A stretch of DNA of 64,000 bases from positions 124,001 through 188,000 of the forward strand of contig CP133187.1 of NCBI GenBank assembly GCA_030913685.1. The letters run 5' to 3'. The position numbers and the translations under genes were made by a program. This stretch comes from Oscillospiraceae bacterium MB24-C1. GTDB taxonomy: Bacteria > Bacillota > Clostridia > Oscillospirales > Ruminococcaceae. The notes beneath the pieces are model-generated. The model was not told the origin of the DNA. It did no database searches and worked only from the letters and a program-made list of their open reading frames with translations. Below are positions 1-8,244 of this stretch, one piece after another (the stretch's first letter is position 1; each line of letters starts with the position of its first letter).

Positions 1-346
1 TTGCAAGAATAATGGCCTTTGCCTGAATCTCAAAGAGGCCATCTTCGCGGTTCATGGCGGTAATAACCTTATCTTTACTAATATCCATGACCATTGTTGT
101 GAGCTTATATTCGATTTTCCGGTCAAGAACCTGCTTTATAAATCGAGTCGCGTATTCGGGGCCTGTAAGCTCTTCTTTAAATGTGTGCAGGCCAAAACCG
201 TTATGTATACACTGGTTTAAGATACCCCCAAGTTGGTCATCACGCTCCAGTATGAGAATGCTGCGTGCGCCCGAATTATATGCTGAAACAGCAGCGGCAA
301 GACCGGCAGGACCACCGCCAATAATAACAATATCGTAGTTCTCCAT
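1..346 (-). CDS. NAD(P)/FAD-dependent oxidoreductase, C-terminal part outside the window
   Basis: Only the first ~115 codons are visible; the gene runs off the left edge. The N-terminus shows the FAD dinucleotide-binding motif GGGPAG directly after a beta strand, followed by a typical E-R-D segment ending the second strand. The ATG at 344-346 has a good ribosome site (AAGGGG) and lies 15 bases after the stop of the GlpA-like gene, so the two are co-transcribed. In Clostridia a FAD oxidoreductase in this place usually accompanies the glycerol-3-phosphate dehydrogenase-like protein and is thought to pass its electrons on; that role is inference from gene order. Confidence 0.85.
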   Translation of the reverse strand, partial: MENYDIVIIGGGPAGLAAAVSAYNSGARSILILERDDQLGGILNQCIHNGFGLHTFKEELTGPEYATRFIKQVLDRKIEYKLTTMVMDISKDKVITAMNREDGLFEIQAKAIILA

Positions 347-361
347 ATTTTATCCCCTTCT

Positions 362-1801
362 TTAAAGCCTGTCTTTGCTGGTGCCGACTATGAGCTTGGA
401 GGCGCCTCCGCATTTGGTTATTTCACTCTGTGGCAATCCTAGCTCGCGGGACAGGATTTCGAGGGTGCGGGGGCTGCAGAAGCCAGCCTGACAGCGACCC
501 ATTCCGGCACGGGTTCTGCGTTTAATGCCGTCCAGGCTTTTTGCCCCGAGCGGGCGATGGATTGCATCTAAAATCTCCCCTTCGGTTACGTTCTCACAGC
601 GACAGATGATGTTACCGTAGGCCGGGTTCTCCTTGATGAGTTTTGCATACGCATCCTTCGAAAGGGTTTTGGGGTCTAAAACGCTTTTACGTTTGCCATT
701 AAAGTTGGGATTAAGGTTAAGGTGCAGCTTTTTGCAAAGCAAATTACTTACCAAGATGCCGATGGCGGGAGCAGAGGAGAGACCGGGCGATTCTATTCCG
801 GCGCAGTCAATAAAACGGGGCGCATCTTCTACCTCGCCGATAACAAACTCGTGGCCGTCCTCATGGGCGCGTAGGCCGGCAAAACTGGTGATGACCTGGC
901 GAATGGGCAAATTATTCACCGTGATATTTGCCTTGTTTATTAGATCATTAATTCCTTCCGCCGTGGTATTTGTACCCTCGCGGTCTTGAATATCAATGGC
1001 GGTGGGGCCAACAATGGTGTTGCCGTGAATAGTGGGGCTGACCAGTACACCCTTGCCGTATTTATCAGGTAGTTGGAAAATGGTTTTTTCAACAAAACCG
1101 ACGGTGGATTTGTCGAGGAGGCAGTAATCGCCGCGCCGCGGCGTTATGTGAATTTTCTTGGCGGAAACCATATTATGTATGAAATCTGCGTAGACACCGG
1201 CTGCGTTAACCACATATTTAGTCTGAATTTTTCCATGGTTAGTCTCGATGCTCCATACGTTTTCATTATTAGACGCTAATCGCAAAACCTCAGTGTTAAA
1301 TTTAAATTCAACGCCATTTATATGCGCGTTTTCAGCCAGTGCAATTGTTAATCCAAAAGGACAAACGATGCCGCCGGTGGGAGCGTAGAGTGCAGCAACC
1401 GCATAGGGGCTTATATTTGGCTCTAGTGACCGCAATTCTTCTTTGCCGATAATACGAAGTTGCTCAACGCCATTGGCCAAACCGTTCTGGTAAAGTTCGT
1501 TGAGGTTGGGGAGTCCATCTTCACTCATGCAAACGACCAGCGAACCGTTGCGGCGGAAAGGAAAATCCAAGTCTTCGCTGAGCGAGCCCATAAGCCGATT
1601 CCCCTCAACGTTGAGTTTTGCCATAAGGCTGCCGGAGGCGGCGTCGTAGCCTGCATGTACAATGGCGCTATTAGCTTTAGATGTACCGCAGCAAACGTCC
1701 TCACATTTCTCAACCAAACAGATACTTGCGTTGTAGCGAGAAAGCTCACGAGCGATGGCACACCCGGTGACACCGGCGCCTATAATGACGATATCATACA
1801 C
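362..1801 (-). CDS. GlpA-like FAD-dependent glycerol-3-phosphate dehydrogenase family protein with BFD-type iron-sulfur domain
   Basis: This 479-residue protein begins with a FAD-binding GxGxxG motif (IIGAGVTG) and has the DAO-family fold expected for oxidation of glycerol 3-phosphate to dihydroxyacetone phosphate. Around residue 400 it carries a BFD-like [2Fe-2S] domain with Cys pairs in CRCENVTEGE and GRCQAGFC. The ATG follows AAGGAG at 11 bases. It sits downstream of glpP and of a terminator/antiterminator pair, which strongly suggests control by GlpP and glycerol phosphate. The substrate is inferred from family and context; close homologues are also labelled simply NAD(P)/FAD-dependent oxidoreductase. 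Confidence 0.85.
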   Translation of the reverse strand: MYDIVIIGAGVTGCAIARELSRYNASICLVEKCEDVCCGTSKANSAIVHAGYDAASGSLMAKLNVEGNRLMGSLSEDLDFPFRRNGSLVVCMSEDGLPNLNELYQNGLANGVEQLRIIGKEELRSLEPNISPYAVAALYAPTGGIVCPFGLTIALAENAHINGVEFKFNTEVLRLASNNENVWSIETNHGKIQTKYVVNAAGVYADFIHNMVSAKKIHITPRRGDYCLLDKSTVGFVEKTIFQLPDKYGKGVLVSPTIHGNTIVGPTAIDIQDREGTNTTAEGINDLINKANITVNNLPIRQVITSFAGLRAHEDGHEFVIGEVEDAPRFIDCAGIESPGLSSAPAIGILVSNLLCKKLHLNLNPNFNGKRKSVLDPKTLSKDAYAKLIKENPAYGNIICRCENVTEGEILDAIHRPLGAKSLDGIKRRTRAGMGRCQAGFCSPRTLEILSRELGLPQSEITKCGGASKLIVGTSKDRL

Positions 1802-1851
1802 AAACTGTCACTCCTTACAGTAGTTTAAAGGTGAATTGCAAAACTGTATTG

Positions 1852-1900
1852 TAAAATAAAAAGCCAGGCAGCCCCGTTAACACTTAAAACGGGACTGCCT
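1852..1900 (-). terminator. Leader terminator ahead of the GlpA-like gene
   Basis: On the minus strand a 13-bp stem with one G-U pair (AGGCAG..CCCGTT against AACGGG..CTGCCT, 9-base loop) is followed by CTTTTTATTTT. It lies between glpP and the oxidoreductase gene it would shut off, which is the arrangement of a regulated leader rather than an operon end. Confidence 0.75.
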
Positions 1901-1936
1901 GACTCACAGCTTTCTCATACTCTGAATGAGAGTCAG
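1899..1936 (-). promoter_or_regulatory. Candidate GlpP-responsive antiterminator hairpin
   Basis: A 7-bp stem CTGACTC/GAGTCAG encloses a second small hairpin (CTCAT/ATGAG). Its 3' arm shares two bases with the 5' arm of the terminator at 1852-1900, so the two structures compete. In Bacillus subtilis GlpP bound to glycerol 3-phosphate antiterminates glp leaders. The placement right after glpP makes this a likely target; the competition is read from the sequence and the protein binding is inference. Confidence 0.5.
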
Positions 1937-1964
1937 AAACAAACAATATATAATTTTTAAAAAT

Positions 1965-2531
1965 TCACATTTGCCAAACCTGTTGATTGGTTGTAGAAAT
2001 GGCGGTAGCACCAGCTTCAAGAGCGTTCATAACGTCCTCTTTATCTGCAATAAGCCCGCCTGCTAGAACTGGAATTGATGTGATGGCGCAAACCTTACGA
2101 ATAGTTTTGGGCATAACCCCGGGCAGAATCTCAATAAAATCAGGCTTGACACAATCAAGCTTTTCAAGACTTGAAAGGGCAATCGAATCAATGACAAAAA
2201 CACGTAAAATGGTGTACATATGTAAATCACGCGCACGGCGAATGAAGCTTTGGCGGGTCGATACGATGCCGTCGGCTGAAGTATTTCGACGGATAAAATC
2301 AACAGCTACTTCTTTATTCGATAGTCCGGTGATGAGATCCACATGCACCAACGCAATCTTTCCAACGGCTTTAACTTGCTCAGTAATTTCGCTAATGTTA
2401 CAAATATCACCAAACAAGATCAACACTACTTGAATGTCTTCCTCAGCTAAGCACTGCTCTAACCCTTCGGGGTCTTTGATGGCTGCAATGACTGGGTTGG
2501 CAGCAACCGTATCGTAAAAAAGCTGATCCAA
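1965..2531 (-). CDS. glpP: Glycerol-3-phosphate responsive antiterminator GlpP
   Basis: The 188-residue protein matches the GlpP family over its length, a TIM-barrel-like RNA-binding regulator. Recognisable parts are the early NPVIAAIK segment, HVDLITGLSNKEVAVDFI, the DGIVSTR stretch and the terminal ISVPVLAGGLI-like strand with GATAISTT. It senses glycerol 3-phosphate and prevents premature termination in glp leaders. The start is TTG at 2529-2531, about 10 bases after AAAGGGGG; an overlapping ATG just upstream is in another frame. It is the first gene of the operon with the two FAD oxidoreductases. Confidence 0.88.
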   Translation of the reverse strand: MDQLFYDTVAANPVIAAIKDPEGLEQCLAEEDIQVVLILFGDICNISEITEQVKAVGKIALVHVDLITGLSNKEVAVDFIRRNTSADGIVSTRQSFIRRARDLHMYTILRVFVIDSIALSSLEKLDCVKPDFIEILPGVMPKTIRKVCAITSIPVLAGGLIADKEDVMNALEAGATAISTTNQQVWQM

Positions 2532-2605
2532 GCCCCATGGCCCCCTTTGATAAACGGCGGTACCGTTATAAAATTAAATAGTTTATTTCTAAGGTACGCT
2601 AAGGC

Positions 2606-2663
2606 AAAATAAAAAGAGTAGCCTGATTAAACGACTTTGTATCGTCGCTTAACCCATGCTCTC
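2606..2663 (-). terminator. Attenuator-like terminator in the glpP leader
   Basis: On the minus strand an imperfect stem with G-U pairs (arms at 2644-2663 and 2616-2635) is followed by a TTTTTATTTT tract. An alternative 6-bp stem (AACCCA at 2674-2669 with TGGGTT at 2656-2651) would use part of the 5' arm, so an antiterminated form is possible. It lies between the predicted promoter and glpP. Confidence 0.45.
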
Positions 2664-2748
2664 TTCTCTGGGTTTACCTTATTTTAAACTAAAACGCCCA
2701 ATACAAAGCGCCATGTCGCATTAGAAATTAAGCGAACAACTTTTATTT

Positions 2749-2777
2749 ACTTTATCATGTATTAAATAGAAAATCAA
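2749..2777 (-). promoter_or_regulatory. Candidate sigma-A promoter of the glp operon
   Basis: On the minus strand TTGATT and TAAAGT are separated by 17 bases, with an extended -10 TGA directly before TAAAGT. Transcription would start near 2742 and give a ~210-base leader containing the attenuator at 2606-2663. Confidence 0.4.
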
Positions 2778-2878
2778 CACTTCTTTTTAAAATTCTTAAA
2801 ATAAAATTTTTATTATCTTTGTAATTTCTAACGAATTATAGCCCTTTTAATTTTAAGCCGTTGCAAAAAATGATATAT

Positions 2879-2907
2879 TTGACAATTTAAAATTCATGTG
2901 CTAGCAT
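2879..2907 (+). promoter_or_regulatory. Sigma-A promoter for the HAD phosphatase
   Basis: A perfect TTGACA box is followed after 17 bases by TAGCAT preceded by TGC (extended -10). The predicted transcript starts near 2914 and has a ~245-base untranslated leader. Confidence 0.6.
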
Positions 2908-2965
2908 AAAACAAATAGTGAGCGAATGACTGTTTGCTCCAACATAATGAAAGCCTTAGAGTATG

Positions 2966-3015
2966 AGCAGGGCAAACACGAACGGAACTATTCTGGTGTG
3001 TTTGGTCTGCTTTTT
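2966..3015 (+). terminator. Terminator-like hairpin in the HAD phosphatase leader
   Basis: Arms at 2966-2979 and 2998-3011 pair in 12 of 14 positions (AGCAG and CAAACAC with GTGTTTG and CTGCT) and are followed by five T. It sits between a promoter and the gene with no ORF between, so it may be an attenuator. I could not match the leader to a riboswitch class I know. The U tract is short. Confidence 0.4.
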
Positions 3016-3159
3016 AAGTGGGTGCAACAAAAATCAAAGGCGAGAGATAAAAGAAGCTTATTATCACCTAGCCATGAAGGCAGCTGTAACTAGATTGTGA
3101 TTATGAGACAGTCAATGTTAAAACTGAAACCGGGCTACGCCTGCAGGGAGGAACAACTA

Positions 3160-3960
3160 TTGGACAAGAAACATCTGCTTTTAAGGGAAACGCAGTTATT
3201 TGTGCTGGATATGGATGGTACATTTTATCTTGGTGACAATATTTTAGAGGGCGCGCTGGATTTTCTTGATGCAGTAAAAAAGACGGGTAAAGATTATGTT
3301 TTCTTTACAAACAATTCTTCAAAATCTCCTGAAATTTATATTCAAAAACTGGCTAAAATGAACTGCCATATTGCGCGCGATCAGATTATGACATCGGGTG
3401 ATGTGACTATCCGCTATATCAATACCCACTATCCCGAAAAGACAGTTTATCTTGTGGGGACTGAACCACTGGTGAAAAGTTTTAGCAATAACGGTATTAA
3501 ACTGACCAATGAGATGCCGGATATTGTAGTAGTGGCGTTCGATACCACTCTTACCTATGAAAAACTTGAGCGTGCCTGCACCTTTATTCGGAATGGCGCT
3601 ATTTTTCTTGCCACCCATTTGGATATCAACTGCCCTGTTGAAGGCGGTTTTATTCCGGATTGCGGCGCTTTCTGTGCAGCGATTTCACTTTCTACAGGCA
3701 AACAGCCAAAATACTTAGGCAAGCCATTTGGCGAGACTGTTGATATGGTGTTGGATAAGACCGGTGAAAAGCGTGAGCGAATCGCTTTTGTGGGCGACCG
3801 TATATATACAGATGTGGCCACAGGCGTGAATAATGGCGCCAAGGGCTTGTTGGTGTTAACTGGCGAGACAAAATTAGATGATGTCGCCACCAGCAAGGTG
3901 AAACCTGATGGTATATATGATTCTCTTGGCGAGATGGGGCGGATGCTGCTGGAGCTTTAA
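3160..3960 (+). CDS. HAD-superfamily class IIA phosphatase (NagD / nitrophenylphosphatase-like)
   Basis: The product is 266 residues if translation starts at TTG 3160, 8 bases after AGGGAGG; an in-frame GTG at 3097 would add 21 poorly conserved residues and lacks a ribosome site. HAD motif I is DMDGT, motif II TNNSS, and the C-terminal motifs GKPF and GDRIYTDVATG are those of the class IIA (NagD-like) subgroup. Such enzymes dephosphorylate small phosphate esters such as glycerol 3-phosphate, phosphoglycolate or nucleotides. Its position beside the glp operon makes a glycerol-phosphate substrate attractive, but this is inference. It is monocistronic, with a terminator at 4009. Confidence 0.85.
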   Translation: MDKKHLLLRETQLFVLDMDGTFYLGDNILEGALDFLDAVKKTGKDYVFFTNNSSKSPEIYIQKLAKMNCHIARDQIMTSGDVTIRYINTHYPEKTVYLVGTEPLVKSFSNNGIKLTNEMPDIVVVAFDTTLTYEKLERACTFIRNGAIFLATHLDINCPVEGGFIPDCGAFCAAISLSTGKQPKYLGKPFGETVDMVLDKTGEKRERIAFVGDRIYTDVATGVNNGAKGLLVLTGETKLDDVATSKVKPDGIYDSLGEMGRMLLEL

Positions 3961-4008
3961 GTAGGAATAACCTCTTGTCATTTCATATTTTTTCCATAAA
4001 GAGGAAAC

Positions 4009-4050
4009 AAAACTCGTGAACTGGATTTTCACGAGTTTTACATTTTTGTT
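4009..4050 (+). terminator. Rho-independent terminator after the HAD phosphatase
   Basis: Twelve perfectly paired bases (AAAACTCGTGAA with TTCACGAGTTTT, 7-base loop) are followed by a T-rich tail. It ends the phosphatase transcript. Confidence 0.8.
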
Positions 4051-4170
4051 TTTGTAGGCAAAAACTGCATTAGAATGCGGGTTTGTGTAAGTTTATGTTA
4101 AATTAATGTAAAATATATCCAATTTTTTTTTGTGCAACAAGCCAAAATCATATAATTAAACAAAAAAACA

Positions 4171-4199
4171 TTGCCATTAATTAGGTGATATGATATGAT
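4171..4199 (+). promoter_or_regulatory. Sigma-A promoter of the TRAP transporter operon
   Basis: TTGCCA and TATGAT (each one mismatch to consensus) are spaced by exactly 17 bases. The transcript would start near 4206 and carry a ~210-base leader. Confidence 0.6.
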
Positions 4200-4256
4200 A
4201 AAAAATGTTAAGAGAATATGACTTATGCGGAATTTGCTTTAGAGTTGTGAGAAGAG

Positions 4257-4310
4257 GCAAAATGCAAAAGTGGATCTATTGATGCTCCGCTAATGCGTTT
4301 TGCTTTTTTT
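4257..4310 (+). terminator. Attenuator-like terminator in the TRAP operon leader
   Basis: A 10-bp stem (GCAAAATGCA with TGCGTTTTGC) continues after an AA/AA internal loop into a 6-bp stem (AGTGGA with TCCGCT) and is followed by seven T. It lies about 50 bases after the predicted start of transcription and 107 bases before dctP, so it would stop the operon's own transcript unless bypassed. Confidence 0.55.
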
Positions 4311-4416
4311 GTGCGCCATATTGCGCCGTATACCGAATATTCTTGAAATTGCAAATAGATCTCTCTAAAAAGCCGTTTGCAAAAGCAGAAAAACAGATTA
4401 AGAAAGGGACGATTAC

Positions 4417-5490
4417 ATGAAAAGATTTGCAAAAGCGATCAAATGTTCTGTAGCATTTGTACTTTGCGCAGCTTTGTTGGCGGGGTGTGGCTCCGCAGCA
4501 AGCAACAATGTAGCTTCCACTGCCTCTGGCACTGATTCTTCCGCGACAGCCAACGATGATTTTAAGATTACGCTAAAGTTAAGCCACGTTTTCCAACCGG
4601 ACGAGCAGATTTATAAATCTATGGAGCTGATTGGAAAGCGCATTACCGAAAAGACCAATGGACATGTTACGGTTGAAGTCTTTGGTCAGGGCCAACTTGC
4701 TGTTTATGAGGATGCACTCGAACAAGTTGTGCGTGGTGCAAACTTTATTTCTGTAGAAGAACCATCTTATCTGGGCGCTTATGTCCCCGATTTTTCTGCA
4801 CTTGTAGGCCCTTGCTTATACCAGAGTTATGACGAGTGGGAAGCGATGGGCGAGACCGATCTCGTTAAGGATTTGACCGCTAAGGCTGAAGAAAAGGGTA
4901 TTCACATTCTTTCCTTGAACTATGAGTTCGGCTTCCGCAGCCTGTGCACCAACAAGGAAATACGTAACCCTGAAGATCTCAAGGGCACCAAGTTGCGCAG
5001 CACAAAGAGCCCTCTGTTCATTAACACCATTAACGCTATGGGTGGTGTTGCAACGCCTATGTCCTTTACCGAGTGTATTTCTGCTATCCAGTCTGGTGTT
5101 GTTGAAGGGTTTGAAGGTTCAGAATCCACCCTGCAGGATACCGGCGCATGGGAAGTTGTTAAGAAGGTTGCTCTGACTCGTCACTTTATCGCTGTTCGTG
5201 GCGTTTATATTAACTCTGATATTTACAACAGCATTCCTGAGGAATATCGCAAGATTATTGATGAAGAATTCGAGTATGGCGCTAAGGAGTGCCGTGCAGC
5301 CGTTGAAGCAAGTCATGACTCTACCGTTGAAAAACTCAAGAGTGAAGGCGTTGTGTTTAACGACGTAGATGCCGAAGCTTTTGCTAAAGCCTGCAAACCT
5401 GTTTATGATGACCTTGTAAAGAACTCTGGCTGCACCGAAGGCATTTATGAGACTTTATTGAGCGAGCTTGCTAAGATTCGCAAGGCGTAA
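4417..5490 (+). CDS. dctP: TRAP transporter solute-binding lipoprotein DctP
   Basis: This 357-residue protein has a lipoprotein signal peptide with lipobox LAGC (Cys at about residue 24), so it is anchored outside the membrane. A Ser/Thr/Ala-rich linker leads into the DctP fold, with the family segments GQLAVYEDALEQV and a later KLRSTKSP substrate-contact region. It captures an organic acid, often a C4-dicarboxylate or related carboxylate, and delivers it to DctQM; the real ligand is not readable. The ATG follows AAAGGGA. It is first in the dctPQM operon, after a leader with a terminator hairpin. Confidence 0.92.
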   Translation: MKRFAKAIKCSVAFVLCAALLAGCGSAASNNVASTASGTDSSATANDDFKITLKLSHVFQPDEQIYKSMELIGKRITEKTNGHVTVEVFGQGQLAVYEDALEQVVRGANFISVEEPSYLGAYVPDFSALVGPCLYQSYDEWEAMGETDLVKDLTAKAEEKGIHILSLNYEFGFRSLCTNKEIRNPEDLKGTKLRSTKSPLFINTINAMGGVATPMSFTECISAIQSGVVEGFEGSESTLQDTGAWEVVKKVALTRHFIAVRGVYINSDIYNSIPEEYRKIIDEEFEYGAKECRAAVEASHDSTVEKLKSEGVVFNDVDAEAFAKACKPVYDDLVKNSGCTEGIYETLLSELAKIRKA

Positions 5491-5536
5491 AAGTAAAGTA
5501 AAAATATTTGATTCCGAATCGGAAATGAGTTGAACT

Positions 5537-6040
5537 ATGAAGAAAAACTGGCCTAAACTGATTCTAATGAATCTGGATGCCATTATTACAGGCGGCGGTC
5601 TCATCGCCACAACGTCACTGGTGTTGCTCAACGTGTTTATGCGTTATTTCCTCAACAGCCCGATTACATGGTCGGAAGAGGTCGCCACCGCCTGTTTTGT
5701 ATGGACTATATTTATGGGCGGCGCCGTAACATTCCGGAACAAGGCGCATCTTGGTGTGGATATAGTGGTTAAGCACTTGCCACCCAAGACGCACGCTGTT
5801 GTTACGCTTTTTACACATATCAGCACCATTTTAATTCTTGGCGCTCTGACTTACAACAGTATTTTGTATGCTATAAACTCTGCAAATAAGCTGTCAAACA
5901 TACTGCAGGTAACCATTTTGTGGACTACTGTTCCTGTGGCGCTGGGCTTTGGCCTGTCCCTGATGTGGGCCGCTATCTTTATGGTGCAAGATATTTTGGG
6001 GTTTGTTCAAAAGCGTAAGCAGGAAGAGGGGGTGGTGTGA
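5537..6040 (+). CDS. dctQ: TRAP transporter small permease DctQ
   Basis: A 167-residue membrane protein with four predicted helices, the usual size for DctQ. It has the family's WSEEV segment and a following helix with FVWTIFMGGA. It helps couple the binding protein to the DctM channel subunit in sodium-driven uptake. It lies 46 bases after dctP and overlaps the start of dctM, so the three subunits are translated from one message. Confidence 0.9.
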   Translation: MKKNWPKLILMNLDAIITGGGLIATTSLVLLNVFMRYFLNSPITWSEEVATACFVWTIFMGGAVTFRNKAHLGVDIVVKHLPPKTHAVVTLFTHISTILILGALTYNSILYAINSANKLSNILQVTILWTTVPVALGFGLSLMWAAIFMVQDILGFVQKRKQEEGVV

Positions 6041-7344
6041 TGTCTGAGTTTATTGTTTATCTGCCAATAGTACTGGTGTTTGTCCTGTATTTTGCAGGCA
6101 TTCCCATCGTATATTCGTTGTTGGGCTCCACCTTCTTTTATTTTATGTTTATTGATACCACCTCGCCGATGGATTTGATTTTGCAAAAGGTGCTAACAAG
6201 TTCGCAATCCTTCTCTTTACTAGCAATTCCGTTCTTTGTTATGGCAGGATCCATTATGAATTACTCCGGTATCAGTGAGAAAATGATGGAGTTTGCCGAA
6301 GTATTGACCGGCCATATGCGTGGTGGTTTAGCTCAGGTAAATGTGCTCTTGAGCATGTTAATGGGCGGTTGCTCCGGCTCCGCAAATGCAGATGCTGCAA
6401 TGCAGAGTAAAATGCTTGTTCCTCAGATGGAAGAGCGTGGTTACTCCAAAGCATTTTCAACAGCAATTACAGCGGCTTCATCTGCTGCAACACCTGTTAT
6501 TCCGCCAGGAGTTAACCTGATCGTTTATGCGCTTTTGGCAAGCTGCTCACTTGGTCGTGTATTTGCATCGGGCTATGTGCCCGGCCTTTTAATGGGACTG
6601 GCTTTGATGCTTGGGGTTGCTTATATTTCTAAAAAGCGTAACTATCGGCCCTCTCGTACTAAGCGTGCTAGCCTAAGAGAAATTGGCAAGCAAGCGCTGA
6701 TCTCTTTCTGGGGGTTGGCATTTCCCTTTGGCATCATCCTTGGCATGCGCATTGGATTGTTTACGCCATCTGAGGGCGGTGCTGTGGCTGTGTTATACAC
6801 AATAATCATTGGCAAATTTGTGTACAAAAAACTGAGCTTTCGTAAGCACTTTATCCCCATCATGAAGGAGACGATTTCAGGTGCTTCTTCGGTTGTAATG
6901 ATCATGGTATCCGCAAGCGTGTTTGGCTACTACCTTACATGGCAGAGCATTCCGCAGATGGTTACCCGTGGACTCACTTCTCTCACCACGAATGTTTACG
7001 TCATGCTGTTGCTGTGCAACGTAATTTTGCTCATTATGGGTATGTTCCTTGAGGGCGGTGCCGCATTAATGATCATTGCGCCGCTTCTGGTTCCTGTTGT
7101 CACCGCAATGGGGGTAGACAAGGTTCATTTTGGTATGATTTGCATTGTCAACATCATGCTGGGCGGTTTAACGCCTCCCTTTGGCTCGATGATGTTTACT
7201 ACATGTGGCATAACAGGGTGTAAGATCAGCGACTTCTTGCGTGAAAGTTGGATATTCATGTTCGCGCTGTTTGTCGTTTTGATCCTTATAACAATGTTTC
7301 CGGCGCTTAGTTTGGCTCTGCCAAATCTTATTTACGGCGCATAA
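6040..7344 (+). CDS. dctM: TRAP transporter large permease DctM
   Basis: The product is 434 residues with about 12 hydrophobic segments, matching the ion-transporter-superfamily subunit of TRAP systems. Conserved features include AIPFFVMAG, the GGCSGSANADAA re-entrant region and PPFGSMMF near the end. The ATG at 6040 overlaps the dctQ stop by one base (TGATG) after a GGGGGTGG ribosome site; a GTG one codon earlier is possible. It forms the sodium-coupled transport channel. Confidence 0.92.
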   Translation: MSEFIVYLPIVLVFVLYFAGIPIVYSLLGSTFFYFMFIDTTSPMDLILQKVLTSSQSFSLLAIPFFVMAGSIMNYSGISEKMMEFAEVLTGHMRGGLAQVNVLLSMLMGGCSGSANADAAMQSKMLVPQMEERGYSKAFSTAITAASSAATPVIPPGVNLIVYALLASCSLGRVFASGYVPGLLMGLALMLGVAYISKKRNYRPSRTKRASLREIGKQALISFWGLAFPFGIILGMRIGLFTPSEGGAVAVLYTIIIGKFVYKKLSFRKHFIPIMKETISGASSVVMIMVSASVFGYYLTWQSIPQMVTRGLTSLTTNVYVMLLLCNVILLIMGMFLEGGAALMIIAPLLVPVVTAMGVDKVHFGMICIVNIMLGGLTPPFGSMMFTTCGITGCKISDFLRESWIFMFALFVVLILITMFPALSLALPNLIYGA

Positions 7345-7350
7345 GAGAAG

Positions 7351-7404
7351 ATTCCGGCGGGTGGTTTTAGTTTGTGTACGCAGATTAAAACCAACCGCCG
7401 GAAT
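7351..7404 (+). repeat. Long inverted repeat between dctM and mgtC-like genes
   Basis: ATTCCGGCGG and TAAAACCA..CCGCCGGAAT arms form an approximately 19-bp hairpin starting six bases after the dctM stop. No T run follows, so it may be an mRNA stabiliser or processing site rather than a terminator. Confidence 0.6.
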
Positions 7405-7489
7405 ATTAATATCAGACATATTAACCGGTGTGCCATTAACCGAAAGAGATAACACAAAACAATCCCCTATCTTGAAAGGAGGAGTCTCA

Positions 7490-8227
7490 GTGATAGACAC
7501 CCCAGCGGAATTACTTACCTACTTAAGGGACATTAATGCAGCATCAACGGCGCTGAGGCTCACCTGTGCCATGCTTTTTGGCGGCTTGATCGGAATTGAA
7601 CGCGAACGAAAGCGCCGCCCGGCAGGGTTTCGTACATATATGATTGTCTGCCTTGGTGCCACGCTGACAATTTTACTGGGTCAGTACGAGACACTGATGC
7701 TGCACACGCGGTGGGCGGCACAGCTGGATATGGTCGGCATTAGCACGGACGCTTCTCGCTTTGGCGCTCAGGTTATAAATGGCGTAGGATTTCTTGGCGC
7801 GGGAACCATTATTGTCACGGGACGCCAGGAGGTCAAGGGGCTGACCACAGCGGCTGGGTTATGGGCATCGGCTTGTATGGGGCTCGCCATCGGTGCGGGT
7901 TTTTATGAGTGCATGATCGTCGGGTTCATCCTGATTTTCTTGAGCATCAAGGTGTTTCCAATCATCGAAAATGTGTCCCTTACTACGGCGAGATACATGA
8001 ACATCTATGTAGAGTTTGCGTCGTTGGACGGCATAGGCTCCTTTATACAGTGCATTAAAGGGAACAATATCAAGATATTCGACGTTGATCTTGAAAAGGG
8101 GATGGGCGTGGACTTGAGACGTCCGAACGCGGTATTTTCCATCTACCTGCCACGTAAGACGTTGCACACCGAGGTTCTGGCGATGTTGTCTTTGGAGAGC
8201 AACGTTTATCTCATCGAAGAAATTTGA
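7490..8227 (+). CDS. MgtC/SapB family membrane protein (first copy)
   Basis: A 245-residue protein with four to five N-terminal membrane helices bearing the MgtC signature (GGLIGIERE, RPAGFRT, GVGFLGAGTII, GLTTAAGLWASA) and a C-terminal ACT-like cytosolic domain. Family members influence membrane energetics, ATP synthase activity or magnesium homeostasis; some homologues are mislabelled Mg transporters. The GTG start at 7490 is chosen because GAAAGGAGGA precedes it; the upstream in-frame codons lie in the hairpin region. It overlaps into a paralogous gene immediately downstream. Confidence 0.87.
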   Translation: MIDTPAELLTYLRDINAASTALRLTCAMLFGGLIGIERERKRRPAGFRTYMIVCLGATLTILLGQYETLMLHTRWAAQLDMVGISTDASRFGAQVINGVGFLGAGTIIVTGRQEVKGLTTAAGLWASACMGLAIGAGFYECMIVGFILIFLSIKVFPIIENVSLTTARYMNIYVEFASLDGIGSFIQCIKGNNIKIFDVDLEKGMGVDLRRPNAVFSIYLPRKTLHTEVLAMLSLESNVYLIEEI

Positions 8228-8244
8228 GGGAAGGGGGAGATGGA

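Noticed and set aside
633-989. Plus-strand frame inside the GlpA-like gene
   Set aside because: Shadow of the minus-strand gene, which has motifs over its whole length. The same applies to the many antisense frames elsewhere.
2532-2600. Possible T-box element (GGTACCGCC)
   Set aside because: The core fits poorly, there is no specifier stem, and the sequence lies after rather than before the terminator; AACGG/CCGTT is probably a simple hairpin.
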